Part shown: piece by piece, positions 42,077 through 55,023 of the stretch | Position numbering within the stretch: the stretch's first letter is position 1 | Layout: each line of letters starts with the position of its first letter | Origin: Turnera subulata | Lineage: Eukaryota; Streptophyta; Magnoliopsida; Malpighiales; Passifloraceae | Assembly (NCBI GenBank): GCA_028386065.3 | Contig: JAKUCV010006805.1 | Location: 52,950-116,949 of the forward strand | Length of the DNA: 64,000 nt | Direction of reading: 5' to 3' | Made by a program: the position numbers and the translations under genes | The notes under the pieces: generated by a model | What the model saw: only the letters and a program-made list of their open reading frames with translations | Told to the model about the DNA's origin: nothing | The model's database searches: none

Positions 42077-44188
42077 ATGGTTGACCCAATTCCTGATAGA
42101 CTGAAGAGAATCTATGGTGAATGGAACATCAGGGGAGCTATTCTCTTCAGCCTTGGCCTGCAGATCTTTCTTGTGCTCTTTGCTTCATGGAGGAAACGAA
42201 CATCAAACAAGTTCATGATCTTCTTGCTATGGTCATGCTATTTGCTTGCAGATACTGTGGCAGTCTTTGCTATAGGCCACATAGCCAGCAGCCAAGGCAA
42301 TGGCAACCCATCTGATCCTCCAGATACAGGCAACCTCTTGGTGTTCTGGTCTCCATTCCTCTTGCTCCATCTTGGTGGACCAGACACAATCACTGCCTTT
42401 GCCCTTGAAGATAATGAGCTCTGGGTCAGGCACTTGCTCTCCTTAGCATCTCAGGTGCTTCCTGCACTTTACTTGTTCATCCTCACATTTGGTGGAAACA
42501 GCCTTATTCTCCCTACATTTCTCCTCTTTGTTGCTGGTTGCATTAAGTATTTGGAGAGAACATATGCCTTGTATCTTGCTAGTATGGATCAGTTTAGAGA
42601 GTCAACCCTTCAAAAACCAGATGCAGGGCCTAACTATGCCAAGCTCATGAAGGAATATGGTTCCAAGAAAGAGGCTAAGCTCCCTACCAAGATCATCATC
42701 GTGGGTCAACCTGACAGGATAACTTACCAGAGGTTTATCAGGTCAACTCCTAGGCTAACTGATCTTCAGGTATTGAAGAAAGCACATCATTTCTTCGACA
42801 TCTTCAAGGGACTCATAGGAGACCTCAACATAAGCTTCCCCCACCGCAGCGAGAGCAGAGATTTCTTCACCAAACTATTTCCAGACGAAGCATTACAAGT
42901 ACTTGAAGTGGAGCTCAACTTCTTGTACGAGGTTCTTTTTACAAAGGCTGTAGTTGTCCACTCCAAGTCTGGGTACATTTCTCGCCTTGTCTCCTCCCTT
43001 GCTGTTGTGGCAGGGCTGGCTATCTTTGTCTTCCATGTGAAGAAACATGATCGCTATGGCAACTTTGACGTCGGGGTTACCTATGCCTTGCTGGTTGGTG
43101 CTATATTACTTGATTCCATAGCCTTCTTCAAGGCCGTCTTCTCAAATTGGACAGTGGTTGCTCTTACTAAATCAAACTACAGAGAGTCCCTACCTTGGTG
43201 GCAATCCTGGGCTATTCGCTCCAGGTTGAAGAGGTGGTCTAAAACTATCTCGGTCTATAACGTGATAGGTTACTGCTTGAAAGCTAGAGAAAACTGGATC
43301 AGAAGAATCATCTACGAAACTGGGCTGGGGGATAATTTCATGGATGTAATTCTGTACGTCAAAGGCAGAGAATTCACCATGGATCTGTGGGAATTTATCT
43401 TCGGTGAGCTGATGAAAAAATCAACTCTAGCAGAGGATGATCTTGACACTGCAAACACAATCTACGCAGCAAGAGGTAATTTTATTTTGCAGGAGAAGAA
43501 ATGGGATAGCTGGAGAGATAGTTTGAAGCCATATATCACTGATGTGGGTTATGATGAGTCTCTCTTGATGTGGCACATTGCCACTGAGTTATTATTCAAC
43601 ACAAACCCCAACAAACCAAACCTTGATGACATTGAAGCCAACAACAACACCAACAACACAGCTTCATCGTTAGTTTCAACTCAGAAGAAGTACTGCAAAA
43701 TTCTGTCGGATTATATGTTGTATCTTCTCATAATGCAGCCTACTATGATGGCTGCAGTGGCAGGTAATGGTAAGTTAAGGTTTCTTGACACCTGTGAAGA
43801 GGCCAAAAGGTTCTTTGAAGGAGAGGAAATTAGATCGGCTGCAGCTCATGAGGAAGCATGCCGCAAGATTCTTGATTGGACAACAGATGTTAAGCCTATT
43901 CATGTGAAGGGGGATGCAAGCAAGTCTGTGCTGTTTGATGCAAGTAGGCTGGCTAAAGAGCTGAATAAATTGGATGAGAAGGAGAGATGGGAATTGCTTA
44001 GCCAAGTGTGGGTGGAATTGGTGTCATATGCTGCAGGTCATTGCAGGGCAACAGCACATGCACAGCAACTCAGTTCTGGTGGAGAGCTTCTTACATTTGT
44101 TTGGCTATTGATGTCTCATTTCGGGCTCACTGATAAGTTCCAGCTCCCTAAGAGTCACTTAAGAGCTAAGTTAATTGTTGGCAAGTAG
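42077..44188 (+). CDS. DUF4220/DUF594 multi-pass membrane protein
   Basis: Single-exon frame. The open frame reaches back to 41,966, but the first ATG in good context (AATCATGG) is 42,077, giving 703 residues starting MVDPIPDRLKRIYGEWNIRG. N-terminal hydrophobic segments (about residues 20-36, 45-65, 84-100, 125-150) and the motif FLLLHLGGPDTITAFALEDN are those of the DUF4220 domain. Further membrane spans are at about 315-335 and 340-360. WHIATELLF near residue 500, SDYMLYLLIMQPTMM, and AAGHCRATAHAQQLSSGGELLTFVWLLMSHFG (split here by position 650-685) are the C-terminal DUF594 signature. The family is large and often tandem in plants; no biochemical role is known. No damage is seen. Confidence 0.9.
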   Translation: MVDPIPDRLKRIYGEWNIRGAILFSLGLQIFLVLFASWRKRTSNKFMIFLLWSCYLLADTVAVFAIGHIASSQGNGNPSDPPDTGNLLVFWSPFLLLHLGGPDTITAFALEDNELWVRHLLSLASQVLPALYLFILTFGGNSLILPTFLLFVAGCIKYLERTYALYLASMDQFRESTLQKPDAGPNYAKLMKEYGSKKEAKLPTKIIIVGQPDRITYQRFIRSTPRLTDLQVLKKAHHFFDIFKGLIGDLNISFPHRSESRDFFTKLFPDEALQVLEVELNFLYEVLFTKAVVVHSKSGYISRLVSSLAVVAGLAIFVFHVKKHDRYGNFDVGVTYALLVGAILLDSIAFFKAVFSNWTVVALTKSNYRESLPWWQSWAIRSRLKRWSKTISVYNVIGYCLKARENWIRRIIYETGLGDNFMDVILYVKGREFTMDLWEFIFGELMKKSTLAEDDLDTANTIYAARGNFILQEKKWDSWRDSLKPYITDVGYDESLLMWHIATELLFNTNPNKPNLDDIEANNNTNNTASSLVSTQKKYCKILSDYMLYLLIMQPTMMAAVAGNGKLRFLDTCEEAKRFFEGEEIRSAAAHEEACRKILDWTTDVKPIHVKGDASKSVLFDASRLAKELNKLDEKERWELLSQVWVELVSYAAGHCRATAHAQQLSSGGELLTFVWLLMSHFGLTDKFQLPKSHLRAKLIVGK

Positions 44189-45695
44189 ATGATGGCGTCT
44201 GTGTTTAGTCCAAGGACACTGCAATCTCAGTTTCCTGCTTTACATTTTTACATGTATTACACTATATTTGAATCCTTTGTGTTACGTTTGTGTGTCCATT
44301 CTATTGAATCCATTGCGCTTCAAGTATAAGTTCGGGCCCCTCCCTACCTAGTACCTATTGAATGTGTCTAATTCAGCCCTGCAAGTATAAGTTCATTTTT
44401 GTAAGATTTGTAAGGATAGTGGGGGGCAACCAACCAATGCTTATTAGGAAAGGTCAGGTCAAAGGAGTTATTGGGTACAAACACAACAAGGTAGTGATGA
44501 ATCGGCCGGCTTTGTTGGGAGAATATAACGTTGAGCAATGGATTGCTTACTTACAAGAGAGTAAATAAAAAATTCCATGATTATTATAATGGAGGGAGAG
44601 TAGCAACTTTGGATTTTTTTTTGTTTTTAATTCTTTGAACAGAGCAACTTGCATTGAATTTTTTTTTTTTAAAAAAACATTAGCCTCTGGCTAATAAAAG
44701 AATGGAATGAATGGTGTAAAACCTAGCTGTACTAATATGTTTTTTTTTTTCCCAACTAGCTATACTAATTAATTAGAGCAGCTATTCCTCATTCCAGGTG
44801 GGAATGGAGGTCACAACTCACATACAGCTACCAATTTTATTTTTATTATCATTTTTTTTTTTAACACAAAGCGGCTACCAATATTGGGCTGCCAAATACG
44901 AAATTCACTGTGGGCTGAGAAAAAACTTTATACTTTGGTGTGTAAGCTCAGTCAGTCCAAACAAGTTGGGTGAGTTTGTAAGCTAAAAAGCCTAATACTT
45001 TGAGTGAAGCCTTGTGAAGACCCAATAATAATTTCACTAAATTTTTACTAGGAGAAAAAAAGAAATAAAAAGAGAGGGTATAAATCGTAGATCACTTTTC
45101 ATAAACTGAAGTATTTCAAGGAAAGAGAGATGAGTTGATGCAATTTCTCAAATTATATCTTCAATCATTAACAGTTTGTGTTCAATTTAAATTAGATTCT
45201 ACTAGGTCAAAGTGGTAAACAATTTGGTTATGTTTAAGTAGGTTTGTCATCCACGTAGCATAATTAGGTTCCTAATTCTACCCAATTCCTCAAAGGCAAA
45301 GAATAACAAATAGGAAAAAAATAATAAATATAATAATATGTTGAATTGAAGATGTTTTTAACTATAAATCTATAAAATATAAAATATGTTATGTAGATAA
45401 GAATTCTACAAGAAAATAAGAAAGGGAACCTAATAAAGAAAAAGAGAGTAAAGATAAAAGAAAAAGAAAAACAGTGAGGAGGAGTAATTGCAATAGAGGC
45501 CAGGACAGTGAATACTATTAACACACAACACCAACAAAAACCAAATTACCAGTGGAGAGACTTTCGATTCATTTGAGAAAATAATAAAAAAACAAAAGAA
45601 AAAAAAAAGAACAGAGAAGCCAATCGTCAAGTTCCGGTCGTCGGGTTCCTCTTTAGCTCCGAAGACCAACAAGCCACCACCACCGGAAGAAGAAG
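44189..45695. other. Intergenic; dispersed repeat copy 3 and UBAC2 promoter
   Basis: 44,775-45,090 is copy 3 of the repeat family described at 38,541. The segment just before the UBAC2-like start contains purine-rich AAAGAAAAAAAAAGAACAGAG and a leader with CACCACCACC. No other gene. Confidence 0.5.
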
Positions 45696-48600
45696 ATGAA
45701 CGGCGGCCCCTCCGGTTTCAGTTCCGTTACTTACCCATAAACCCACTTTCTTCTCTTCCTCTTCCATTTCTCTCTCTTTTTATTTGTTTATTCATTTCTA
45801 ATTATTTTTTTTTTTAACGATTGTGTGTTTTTTTTTTCTGGAGGCAGACAATGCGCCAGTTACGAGAAGTTTCGTGATTGCTTGTGGTCTTTTCACCCTT
45901 TTCTTCGGGATCCAAGGTGGCTCCAACAAGCTTGGATTCTCTTATCAGGTAGTATTATTAACCCTTCAAACTTCGTTTTTTGTTTCTTTTTGTTTCCATT
46001 TCACTTCAATTTCGCTCCTTTTTGTGTTTTTACATGTGGGTTTTTCTTTTTTCTACTCCTGGTTTTGTTTTGCAACTAGTCTATGACCCGACTCTGCTAC
46101 GATTATTGTTATTATCTGCTCTTGTTATTGTCAGTATAGTGTTTTTTTTAGCATCGAAATTCATTGCATTTCCTGGGTTCTGTCGATGCACTAAGTAGGG
46201 GTAGATTTGGAGATGGTAGAATGTTGATGATTCATTAAGAGAACCGAGTTTTCTTTTAGTCAAGGATCTCGATATCAGCAGAACCTTCCATATTCAACTA
46301 ACCACAAGCTTGATGAAACTACTGAAGCTGTAAACATCCTAGTTAGAGTCACCCCCCTGGTTTTCTACTGAAGATTTGGTACTTAGAGTTCTAAATTATT
46401 CTCTACTCTGATTTTGGTATACAATTATACTTTGTAGCTTCTTTCTGGTGTGTATTACTGTGTCCCTTCAGTTAGTTTCTTTTAGATGATATTCGGTAAG
46501 AATAGTGGTAGATGCTCATGAAACCTTTTAACTTGTTGTTTTGCTTCAACTTTTTGGTTCCCTCATTTGTGGAAGGATAGATATCTCATTCTCCTCGAAC
46601 ACCATCCATTTTTCTAATTACTAGTTTTCATTTGCATACAACTCATGGATTCTATGTGTGTCCTGTGTGCCAAAAAGTCCTCAAGCCTAAAACCCCAACA
46701 AATTTCTTAACAGGTCTACTGTTTTTCTTTATTGCAGGATATTTTCAGAAAGCTTCGACTCTGGAAAATAGTGGCATCTGTTTTTGCCTTTTCGTCTACA
46801 CCAGAGCTGATGTTTGGACTTTATCTTCTTTATTACTTTAGGGTGTTTGAGAGACAGATCGGTTCCAATAAGTACTCGGTGAGTAGTCTGACTGTTGCAC
46901 CAAAGTCTGTGGGATTTTTGTCATCCGTTATAAAATTTTCAAACTTTTACATTACACAAATTGTGCGAAGGATTAGATATTTACTAATTATTGCTGCCTT
47001 GCTCGTCCTACAATAGAAAAAGAAACTGTAAATTGAAATACATCTTCATCAACTCAACTATTTTTCAAAGCCATTTTCTTAGTTCTCATTTTGCCTCCTT
47101 ATTATGTGATATGCTCTTTGGTCGCTGTCTTTCCTATTAATGAAACTAAGTTTTTTGTATGCTGGTCTGGTTTTCTCTCTTTTTATTTGCTCATTACAAT
47201 ATATAAATTTGCCTCAATTCTGCAGGTGTTTATGTTGTTTTCGGTGATTGTTTCATTACTCTTTGAGGTTTCTGCTCTAGCACTTCTTAGAGGTATGTGC
47301 TAATTTGTAAATTTTTCCATAGTTATAGCTTCTCATTTGCCAAAACTGCTTCTTCATTGATCTCTTTTCAAGGTTCCCTATGTTTCATTTGCATTCCTGT
47401 CTTCCTTCTTGCTCACCTTCAGTATTCTTTTACTGTCTCTGAGTAAAATTTATAGTCGGCAACATGTTCATAATACTGTCCGTAATCTTGTAATAGGAAA
47501 CATATTTTAAATTTCTAAGTCACCTTATTTGTGACATGAGAGGTTGTGGTGTTTATATATTTTATAAGTGAAGCCTCATGTACCGTTTATTTCCTATTTT
47601 CCTATGTTTTTCTTTTGTTGTCAAGATAACCTAGGGATATAGAATGGATTTGTAGCTTATGCTATATGGTATAGGAGCAGCTGGATACAAATGTACAACT
47701 GCCAGTTTGTGACAAAAAATGTATGTCGGTAGAGTAGCAGAAAAAAGAGGAACATAGATGAAGATTGGAAGGCAGCTGTTATTCATCAATCAATCATACC
47801 ATCAGGTTCAAAGCCTGTTTATTAGAATTCACTAGTTTATTTTGCTTAACTTCTTAGAAGTAGCTTTCAAAATGTTTGATAAAAAATGATAAAAGGAATC
47901 GATTTAATAAACCTTTCAACCTCTTTTTGACCCTTTTCTGAGTTATTTTGAAGCTTAATCCCAAAAGGTAAAGATCAAGCAGAAAGCTAGATTTTGCACT
48001 ATGTTTCATTACCAGGGAAAACAATGAGACAAAACTTGTGTAAACTATAAAATGACTGTCAGTTATGTGATGTGGTGCATTGGCTTGAGAGTGATCATCA
48101 TGAAGGCGATTTGCCACAGGGAGATGATGATATGATGGTTGCTATGTGTGAGGAAGATAAACTTTCAAATTTGATGGTGGACATTTTTGGTGGTTTCAGT
48201 GTCATTGAGATAATTAGTGGAGCGGAGGGTACTCTTTCTTTTTTTCCCCCTTTCTATTGGAGAGAGAATTAAACATTTGTTAATGTGCTTTGTTTGGTCC
48301 AGAAGAGTCCAACGGGCCCGTTCTTGTTGTGTTTGAGAGACAGAATTTGGTTTCCTACTTTAATTTTCACTTAAAAATAAAACTTCTAGGAGATTTCTGA
48401 TGAAAAAAATAGAACTATGAACTCAGGGTAGATATGGCGTGTTGATGGTAATAGTCAGACAACTAGCAGATTTTATTGTCAATAGAGAGTCTTGACTTAA
48501 ACTGAAGGAAGAGTGTAAGGACTCGATGCATAAGATTCGAGTAGGCAATTGACAAAGTACAGGGAATTTTGGCTGTGTGCTTCATCCTTGTCTGCTAGAC

Positions 48601-50129
48601 CCATGTTCATCATGCCTGGTGAACAATCCTTATTCTTTTCTTCCCTTCAGAATTGTATAATTCAAATATGGAGGAGATAAGCTTTTCTTTTATATTGCAA
48701 GTTAATGTGCCAGTCTCTTCTCAAGCTTTCGTGTAGCATTTTCCCACTGTCTGTGGATGAAATGAGTCTTGGTTGTATGTTCAAATGATTCCTTTTCCTT
48801 TCTTAATTTTTAACAATGTATGTGCAGATCCCACAGCTAACCTACTCACATCAGGACCTTATGGCGTTATATTTGCCTCTTTTGTGCCCTTCTTCTTTGA
48901 CATTCCTGTATCAACTTGGTTTCGTCTCTTTGGAGTCAGCTTCTCTGATAAAACTTTCATATATCTTGCTGGTCTTCAGGTAAAAGTTCTCTCTTTCTTC
49001 CTTGTGGTTTTCTTATGTGTATGTTACATTTGGCATTTTTCTTCCACCATATATGCTGGTTTGTGTACGTACTCCGTGAATATAACATCAGCTTCTACTT
49101 GCAGCTTCTTTTATCATCCTGGAAAAGGTCTCTCTTGCCTGGAGTTTGTGGTATCTTGGCTGGTTCCCTGTATCGCCTGAATCTCTTTGGCATTAGGAAG
49201 GCAAAGGTTGCATTACTACTTTCATTCTTCTTTATGAACCTCACACCACTAACAGATAGCTTAGATTTCTCCTACAGTGTTTGATTACTGCATTCCTTTT
49301 ATACAAGTTGCCTTAGGTGCTTTCTCCTTTAGTTCTACTACTTGCATGTTGAGGTGCCGTGGAAATTGTGAATTGGAGAGAATATTGAACTGAAACTTCT
49401 TTATGGTATTCCTAGAGACTAGTTGAAAAGCTTTGTTGGAGCTTTAGCAGGTTTACTGCGTTGCTCTAGGTTGCCCATGTAAATATTAAACTTAAAGCAT
49501 CATATTTGGCTTTATGAAGAGACTAGAAAATATTGCTTTTTATTCTTTTCCTTTTCCTTACAATCTTGTCTATCTACTGCTGCATAACAGTTCCCGGAGT
49601 TCATAGTTTCATTCTTATCACGTCTTTCTTGGCCATCGTCGGGGAGTCCTCGTGGAGCCACGACTAGGAATGCCGCAGCAAGTGCTCCACCCTTTGCAGG
49701 TCGCCATGTGGAGGTAAGTATATGAGTTCATGTTCTTCCTTGATGCATTACTTTCTAAGCAAACTCATTAACAGTGAATACATCCAGGAGCCCAGTCTCA
49801 AATTTAAGACTTCCTTTTTCTCATAAGTTTGACTTAATCCTGCATGTGACTAGTTTCTTTCCTGCCAAACTGATTGGACATGAATGAATCTGATTTGGTT
49901 TACCAATATTCTTTTCATCATTAATCGAATCTTCCATAAAGCTTGTCTATCTTGCTGGTTTCAGAGAGCCTACCCTGCTGCTACGGCTCCTATGGAACCA
50001 CCCGAAGACTCCATTGCCACACTGGTTTCAATGGGATTTGACAGGAACTCGGCTAGACAGGCGCTAATGCGGGCTAGAAATGACGTCAATGCAGCTACCA
50101 ACATCCTGCTTGAAGCTCAGTCACAATGA
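45696..50129 (+). CDS. UBAC2: UBAC2-like rhomboid-related protein with C-terminal UBA domain
   Basis: Eight exons: 45,696-45,720; 45,848-45,948; 46,738-46,878; 47,226-47,292; 48,828-48,979; 49,105-49,206; 49,591-49,713; 49,965-50,129. They sum to 876 bases, 291 residues, in phase throughout and all GT-AG. The protein starts [17 protein letters not shown]. It has a rhomboid-like membrane part ([59 protein letters not shown]) without a Ser-His protease pair, and a UBA domain at about 250-290 ([27 protein letters not shown]). Homologues such as At3g56740/At2g41160 sit in the ER and bind ubiquitin. Intact, probably a housekeeping gene. Confidence 0.93.
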
Positions 50130-51053
50130 TTCATTAGAGTAACGTACGAACGAAAACTGAGAGCGGACGTGAACATTAAACCCATCAATACTGAGATTTT
50201 TGTGAGTAGACAGATCAATCTAATTCTATGGCAAGAACGATATCGGGATGCCAGATCATCAAGGTGGTGCAATACTGCTTCAGGGTTTGTGTTTTAAAGC
50301 TGTCTTTGCCACCCGGGCTTATCTAGGTTTTGTGTTCCTAGGTTAGCATTCAAGATTTAATAGCATGATGACCAGATTCCTCTAGAAAAATGCTGACAAT
50401 TGGACATTTTTCTTTGTGATGCGAGTACATAGGCTCATTTTTCTCACAAACAATTTAGTGTCTCTCGTGCGATATCTGGAGGAATCTTACCATATTGTGA
50501 CGTCTGTAAATGAAACCACTACTACAAGGTGCATTTCTAGAGCTGTATCTAAATATCCCTTCTCATGAATTGTCTATGAACAAATTTTACCAATTCGGTT
50601 ATTTTCTCTCCTTTTTTAACTAACCTATCTCCAAAGTTACTACTAGTTAAAAAAAGCCTTAGTAAATTGGTAAAATGGTGATATTGCTAAAAAAAATTGC
50701 CATTAAAAATCCTCTTTTAAAATGATAGTAATTAAGAAATCAACAACGTTGCTTTATTCAGGCTTGTGGTATCATCATCATCATCATATAATTTCATGGT
50801 TCAGTAGCTTATATAATTTGGCTAACTTATATTATTTTGGGATAATTAAATTAGTAAGCAATTTGTAATAATCGCTTTTGAATAATTTAAGCAAGAGGAC
50901 CTCATAAAAAAAAGAAAAAAGCAAGAGGGCATTCTGGTAATTGTAATACCAAAAGCACCCCCATCAAAATCCCCTGGTCAAATCCTCTTATCACCACCAT
51001 ACCCGACAAACCCTTGACACACTACTTCTCGCTCAAGTGAAAAAAACAATACA
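50130..51053. other. 3' flank of UBAC2-like gene and intergenic DNA
   Basis: The first 300 bases are probably 3' UTR. CACTACTACAAGGTGCATTT at about 50,517 resembles a CACTA-type end but has no partner. A CATCATCATCATCAT microsatellite lies near 50,772. Confidence 0.45.
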
Positions 51054-51344
51054 ATGGGTCTCTTCTCCTGGTTCAGACGGAGCCCCAAACCCGAACCCAA
51101 GCCCACCCCTAAACCCGTCACCTCCGCCTCCTCCTCCTCCGAAGTCCCAGGCATGAACGGCGCCGTGGCGGTCCCCCGGCCGTCCGAGAACGTCACCGTG
51201 TTCGACTTCGGCTCCGCCGCCGCCTCCTCCGACAAGGTCACTCTCGCCGGTTACTGCCCGGTCTCCGACGAGTTCGAGCCCTGCCGGTGGGAGCTCCTCC
51301 CGGCTAGCGACCGCAACGCGCCGCAGTTCCGCGTGGTGTTTTGA
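51054..51344 (+). CDS. Small conserved plant protein of unknown function
   Basis: A 96-residue single-exon protein beginning MGLFSWFRR, with a Pro/Lys-rich segment (PKPEPKPTPKPV), a Ser/Ala-rich linker and a C-terminal half with TLAGYCPVSDEFEPCRWELL and ending APQFRVVF. The C-terminal motif pattern is one I associate with a small conserved plant family of unknown role; this is from memory and unverified. The sequence is much richer in GC than its surroundings, as short intronless plant genes often are. Gly2 could be a myristoylation site but the context is weak. The ATG at 51,054 has good context (ACAATGG). Confidence 0.75.
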   Translation: MGLFSWFRRSPKPEPKPTPKPVTSASSSSEVPGMNGAVAVPRPSENVTVFDFGSAAASSDKVTLAGYCPVSDEFEPCRWELLPASDRNAPQFRVVF

Positions 51345-51835
51345 AAGAAAGGGAGCGTCGTCGTTAGCTGCTAGGTAAGGAAGGATTTGTGAGATGATTG
51401 TTTAGTGGTAGTAGTAACCGAAACAGAGTAAAACCAGAAAAAATGTAACCCTTTTCGTTACTGATTTAATGTTATTAAGTTTTAGGAAAAGGGTTTTACT
51501 TGATTTAGTGTACCGCTATATTTTGTTTCAACTTACTTGTTTTTTTCTAATTTTTTTTGCTCCTATTGGTTTGGTGATTAATTAACATGATAATTGTTGC
51601 ACATTTAGTACTAATTGATTACCTATAACTTATCATGATCGATAAACATTGCATCACATAGGGTTATATAGGATAATGCCAATTTTCTGCCTTATTTTTT
51701 CTACAAAAGGAAGAAGATATGTTCCAGTTCTGCTTGGAAAATGAAGACATTGTTGATTCGAATTTCTCACAACAATAAGGGCAACAGAATGGGATAAGGT
51801 TGTTGGAACCCAGAAGGGGCTACTTCATGATCAGA
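51345..51835. other. Convergent 3' flanks, no gene
   Basis: Space between the small plus-strand gene and the minus-strand Csl gene; presumably both 3' UTRs. Nothing else seen. Confidence 0.5.
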
Positions 51836-54800
51836 TTAAGAAGCCCTCTTGCACAAATGCACGAAGGCTAATGTCAGGAAAGCTGACTTGAATATGGTAG
51901 GGAGAGGGATGCCGTATTTCTCCTTTGCAAGTAGTCCTCTGGCAAATGGCCAGAAGCACATCACCAGCCACACGCAGCACAATAGCTCGCCAAACCCGGT
52001 ACCGTGCTCGGCCTCCTTGAGTGATGATGATGATGGCTGCCGTGCTACCAAGTTTATTGCCAGTGCTGAGGGTTGTAGCAGCAGAAGCGTTGTTGGAGGC
52101 ACGAAAATGGGAGAGGCATTGAAGGTGAACCTCCCCGCATCCTCCTCGTCGTTGGAACTATCTTTCTGTGTGACTTCAAACACTGTTTCTGATATTCCCA
52201 GGATCTTCAAGACCACACTTATGAGTCCAAATAACCATGCACTCACTGCGTTGATTCGCATCATTCTGTGGTTATTCCACCATCCCCGGCTTGACAACCC
52301 GATTAGTAGATACTCTCGGAGGGTGTAGAGGTTGTAAACTGTGAACAGCGCAAGATATATGCAACCAGCTGGCTCTGTGACCTGCGTGGATAATATAACA
52401 TCAGTGATCAGTCGTGCATGGAAATAATAGGTTTTGGTATTCATGTGCTTACTCTGGGCAGGAAACTCGAGTTGGTGATGATGCAATAAGCCGGCAACAG
52501 TGAGTAGCATAACTCGGGAATGGAGCGTGCCCCCCATGTAATGAGGTACAAGTACGCCAGGCATTCCCTGAGTTGGAGCTTGGCTTTAAGTGTGGCAAAA
52601 ATGGGGCTCTTTTCACTAAACAAGATTTCAAGCCATCCTGTAGTCCATCTCTTCATTTGAATAATTGTGGTAGGTCCATATGGTGGTGCACATCCCAGAA
52701 ACGCAGGAGGGTCTGGCATGTATAGTATAGTTCTCCAGCCTCTTGCATGGATCATGAGCCCAGTGACAACATCTTCTGTTGCGGATCCATATTGCCAACC
52801 AATCTGAAGCATAAAACCAGTATAGTAGCATTCCAAATAATTGTTGTATGGGATGCAACATTCAAACATTTGTCTTTAGTCAGGACTAACCTCTGTACCC
52901 CAGCTAGTAACATTCTCATAATCGCAACCAGCAAGAGGCATTGCCTCTTCAGCCATGACTGAGAGGTTCTGTGCATCATTATTCTTCTCTTTTAGTGCAG
53001 TATCAGCTGATTTCATAAACTCCATAGAGTTACCAAATATCTTTAGCAAGTCCTTCTCAGATAAATCACCTGCAAAACGAGAGACGAAGCTTGGCAAAAT
53101 TATCATCCTTTTGCCCCATTAGCAATTCTCTAGATACTGTTTTTAGTGTCATTAATTTACCAGAAAGGGACAAAAAGGGCCTCTCATTAACATGAACAGA
53201 ATGAAGATTTCTTGCTTGATTTGCTATGTCATTCGGGCACGAGCCATATATAGCTTTTCGCCTATGAAAACATCCTGTTCCCCCGTAGAAAGGTCCTTGA
53301 ATTCCCGCAAATCCACGTATCATGTACTGAGATAGGCCCCAACACAAAATTAACATTCTAATTTCACACTCAGAAAAACATTAATATACTCTTTCTGTAA
53401 GTGAAAGAAACACTAGGGCCAAGATACATTCAACATACTTGGTTCCATATCAAGAATTGATTTCCAAGAGGATCATCCTTTGATCCACCGTAGAAAGTCT
53501 GTGGAAACTGAACAAATCCGCTATCGCTTTCATGGCTGGAACCCAAGAACAGGCACATTGCCTGACGAACAATCTGTGGGTTGTTCACAGGCATGTCACA
53601 GTCTACGTTTAGCATGTATGGAGCATTTGTTAGCAGTCCAGAGACTCTGGTCTGATCAGCAAACAACACATATAAAGAACATATCAGAAAAGATGCTATC
53701 AATTCTTGAAGATAAGAGTTTTCATGGTTAATAAATGCAAAGCACTACTGCTTAACTCACCAGCACGTTCATGGCACCTGCTTTGTAGTTGTGTGGATGG
53801 TTTGGTCGCTTCTCCCTAGATATGTAGATCAAATGTGGCAGCCCATCTGGGAGACTTTCCTTATTCTCCCATACAACCTATCAAAAAATTTCTCCTTAGC
53901 ATATAATATACACAAAGTTCATTACGAAATGTGCGATAGTGTCCGATTCTGGATTAGTAAATTCTGTGATAGATACTAAGAACAAAAGAAAAATCTTATA
54001 ATGCTACCGATGATGTAAACATTGTCATCTTTCAAGTAGTGAGTTCATTCAAGAAGATATGGTCAACCTTAATTATTGACGGATGGTTTCTGCGTTCTGT
54101 ATTGGAGAAAACAGCCAAATCACTGCGTAGATTCAGCAAACTGGAATCTTTTGTTGCATCATCTATTTTGCGGCTAAGCTCCTCATACTCATCCTACAGA
54201 GATAAAGACAACATTATCCTTATCATAGGCTTTACTACCATGTCCTAATCACCACCAAAGTCATGACAAAACATCAGACATAATAAGAAATGGACTTGCA
54301 AAGATTTACTCCAAGTTACTATAAAAATTACCTTCATCTTCTTACACTCCTGTTTAAACTCCAAGGAACCATCACTAGATGATGAGCTGAACTCATTAGA
54401 GAAGTACATAGAAGGAGCTCTAACTTGAACATTATACTTTCTGCAGAAGGGAACCCAGTTCTTGGCAAACTTCGATGCTTCAACTAGAGAGTAAAAGGTG
54501 AGTGGAGAGCAGCCATCATCCGAGACATAACAAGCTAGCTTGTCTGCTGGATAATCCACTGCCAATAGAGATATCACAGTGTTTACAGTGATCAAAGGCG
54601 GTTCTAGAGTCGGGTCTGCTGTTGTGACAAACACATCCACAGGAGGAAGCTCTTCTTCCACTCTGCTTGAAGAGCACAACAAAATATGGCATCATGGCAT
54701 GAATTTATACAAGGAGAAAGTGCTAAATACTTGTTTTTGACAAAAGGGTTTTTAGTGTTCTACCTCTGGGAAAGTCGTTCAGGGTATGTTTCATAGTCCA

Positions 54801-55023
54801 CTGGATTCCACTTGGTACTGATAGTAAGAACCCACATGAAAGTAAACCAAGACTCGCATAAGAAAGCCAGAAACCAAGCAAATCCATGCTTGTTTAGGGA
54901 GAAGAGACGGTAGACGAGGACTAACAGAAGCAGGAATAAGATGGTAACATCTAACACCCTATTTATGATGTTTTTATCAGAAAATTTACTGTACAGAGGT
55001 GTGGAGAAGACGGGGTCCGCCAT
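51836..55023 (-). CDS. Cellulose synthase-like protein, CslB/CslH clade
   Basis: Nine exons on the minus strand: 55,023-54,764; 54,662-54,332; 54,193-54,068; 53,877-53,761; 53,651-53,439; 53,326-53,161; 53,069-52,891; 52,803-52,453; 52,381-51,836. These give 2,289 bases, 762 residues, phase-consistent with GT-AG borders. GT2-family glycosyltransferase with all catalytic motifs: DDG at 135-137, DCD at 295-297, TED at 473-475 and QMKRW at 513-517. Two membrane spans lie near the N-terminus (about 23-43 and 50-75) and about six after residue 530. [20 protein letters not shown]-type and [20 protein letters not shown] motifs place it with CslB/CslH, Golgi or plasma-membrane enzymes making non-cellulosic beta-glucans; its product is unknown. 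Length is normal and no damage is visible. Confidence 0.93.

Noticed and set aside
50515..50545. CACTA element end
   Set aside because: CACTACTACAAGG alone, without subterminal repeats, partner end or target duplication, is not enough.
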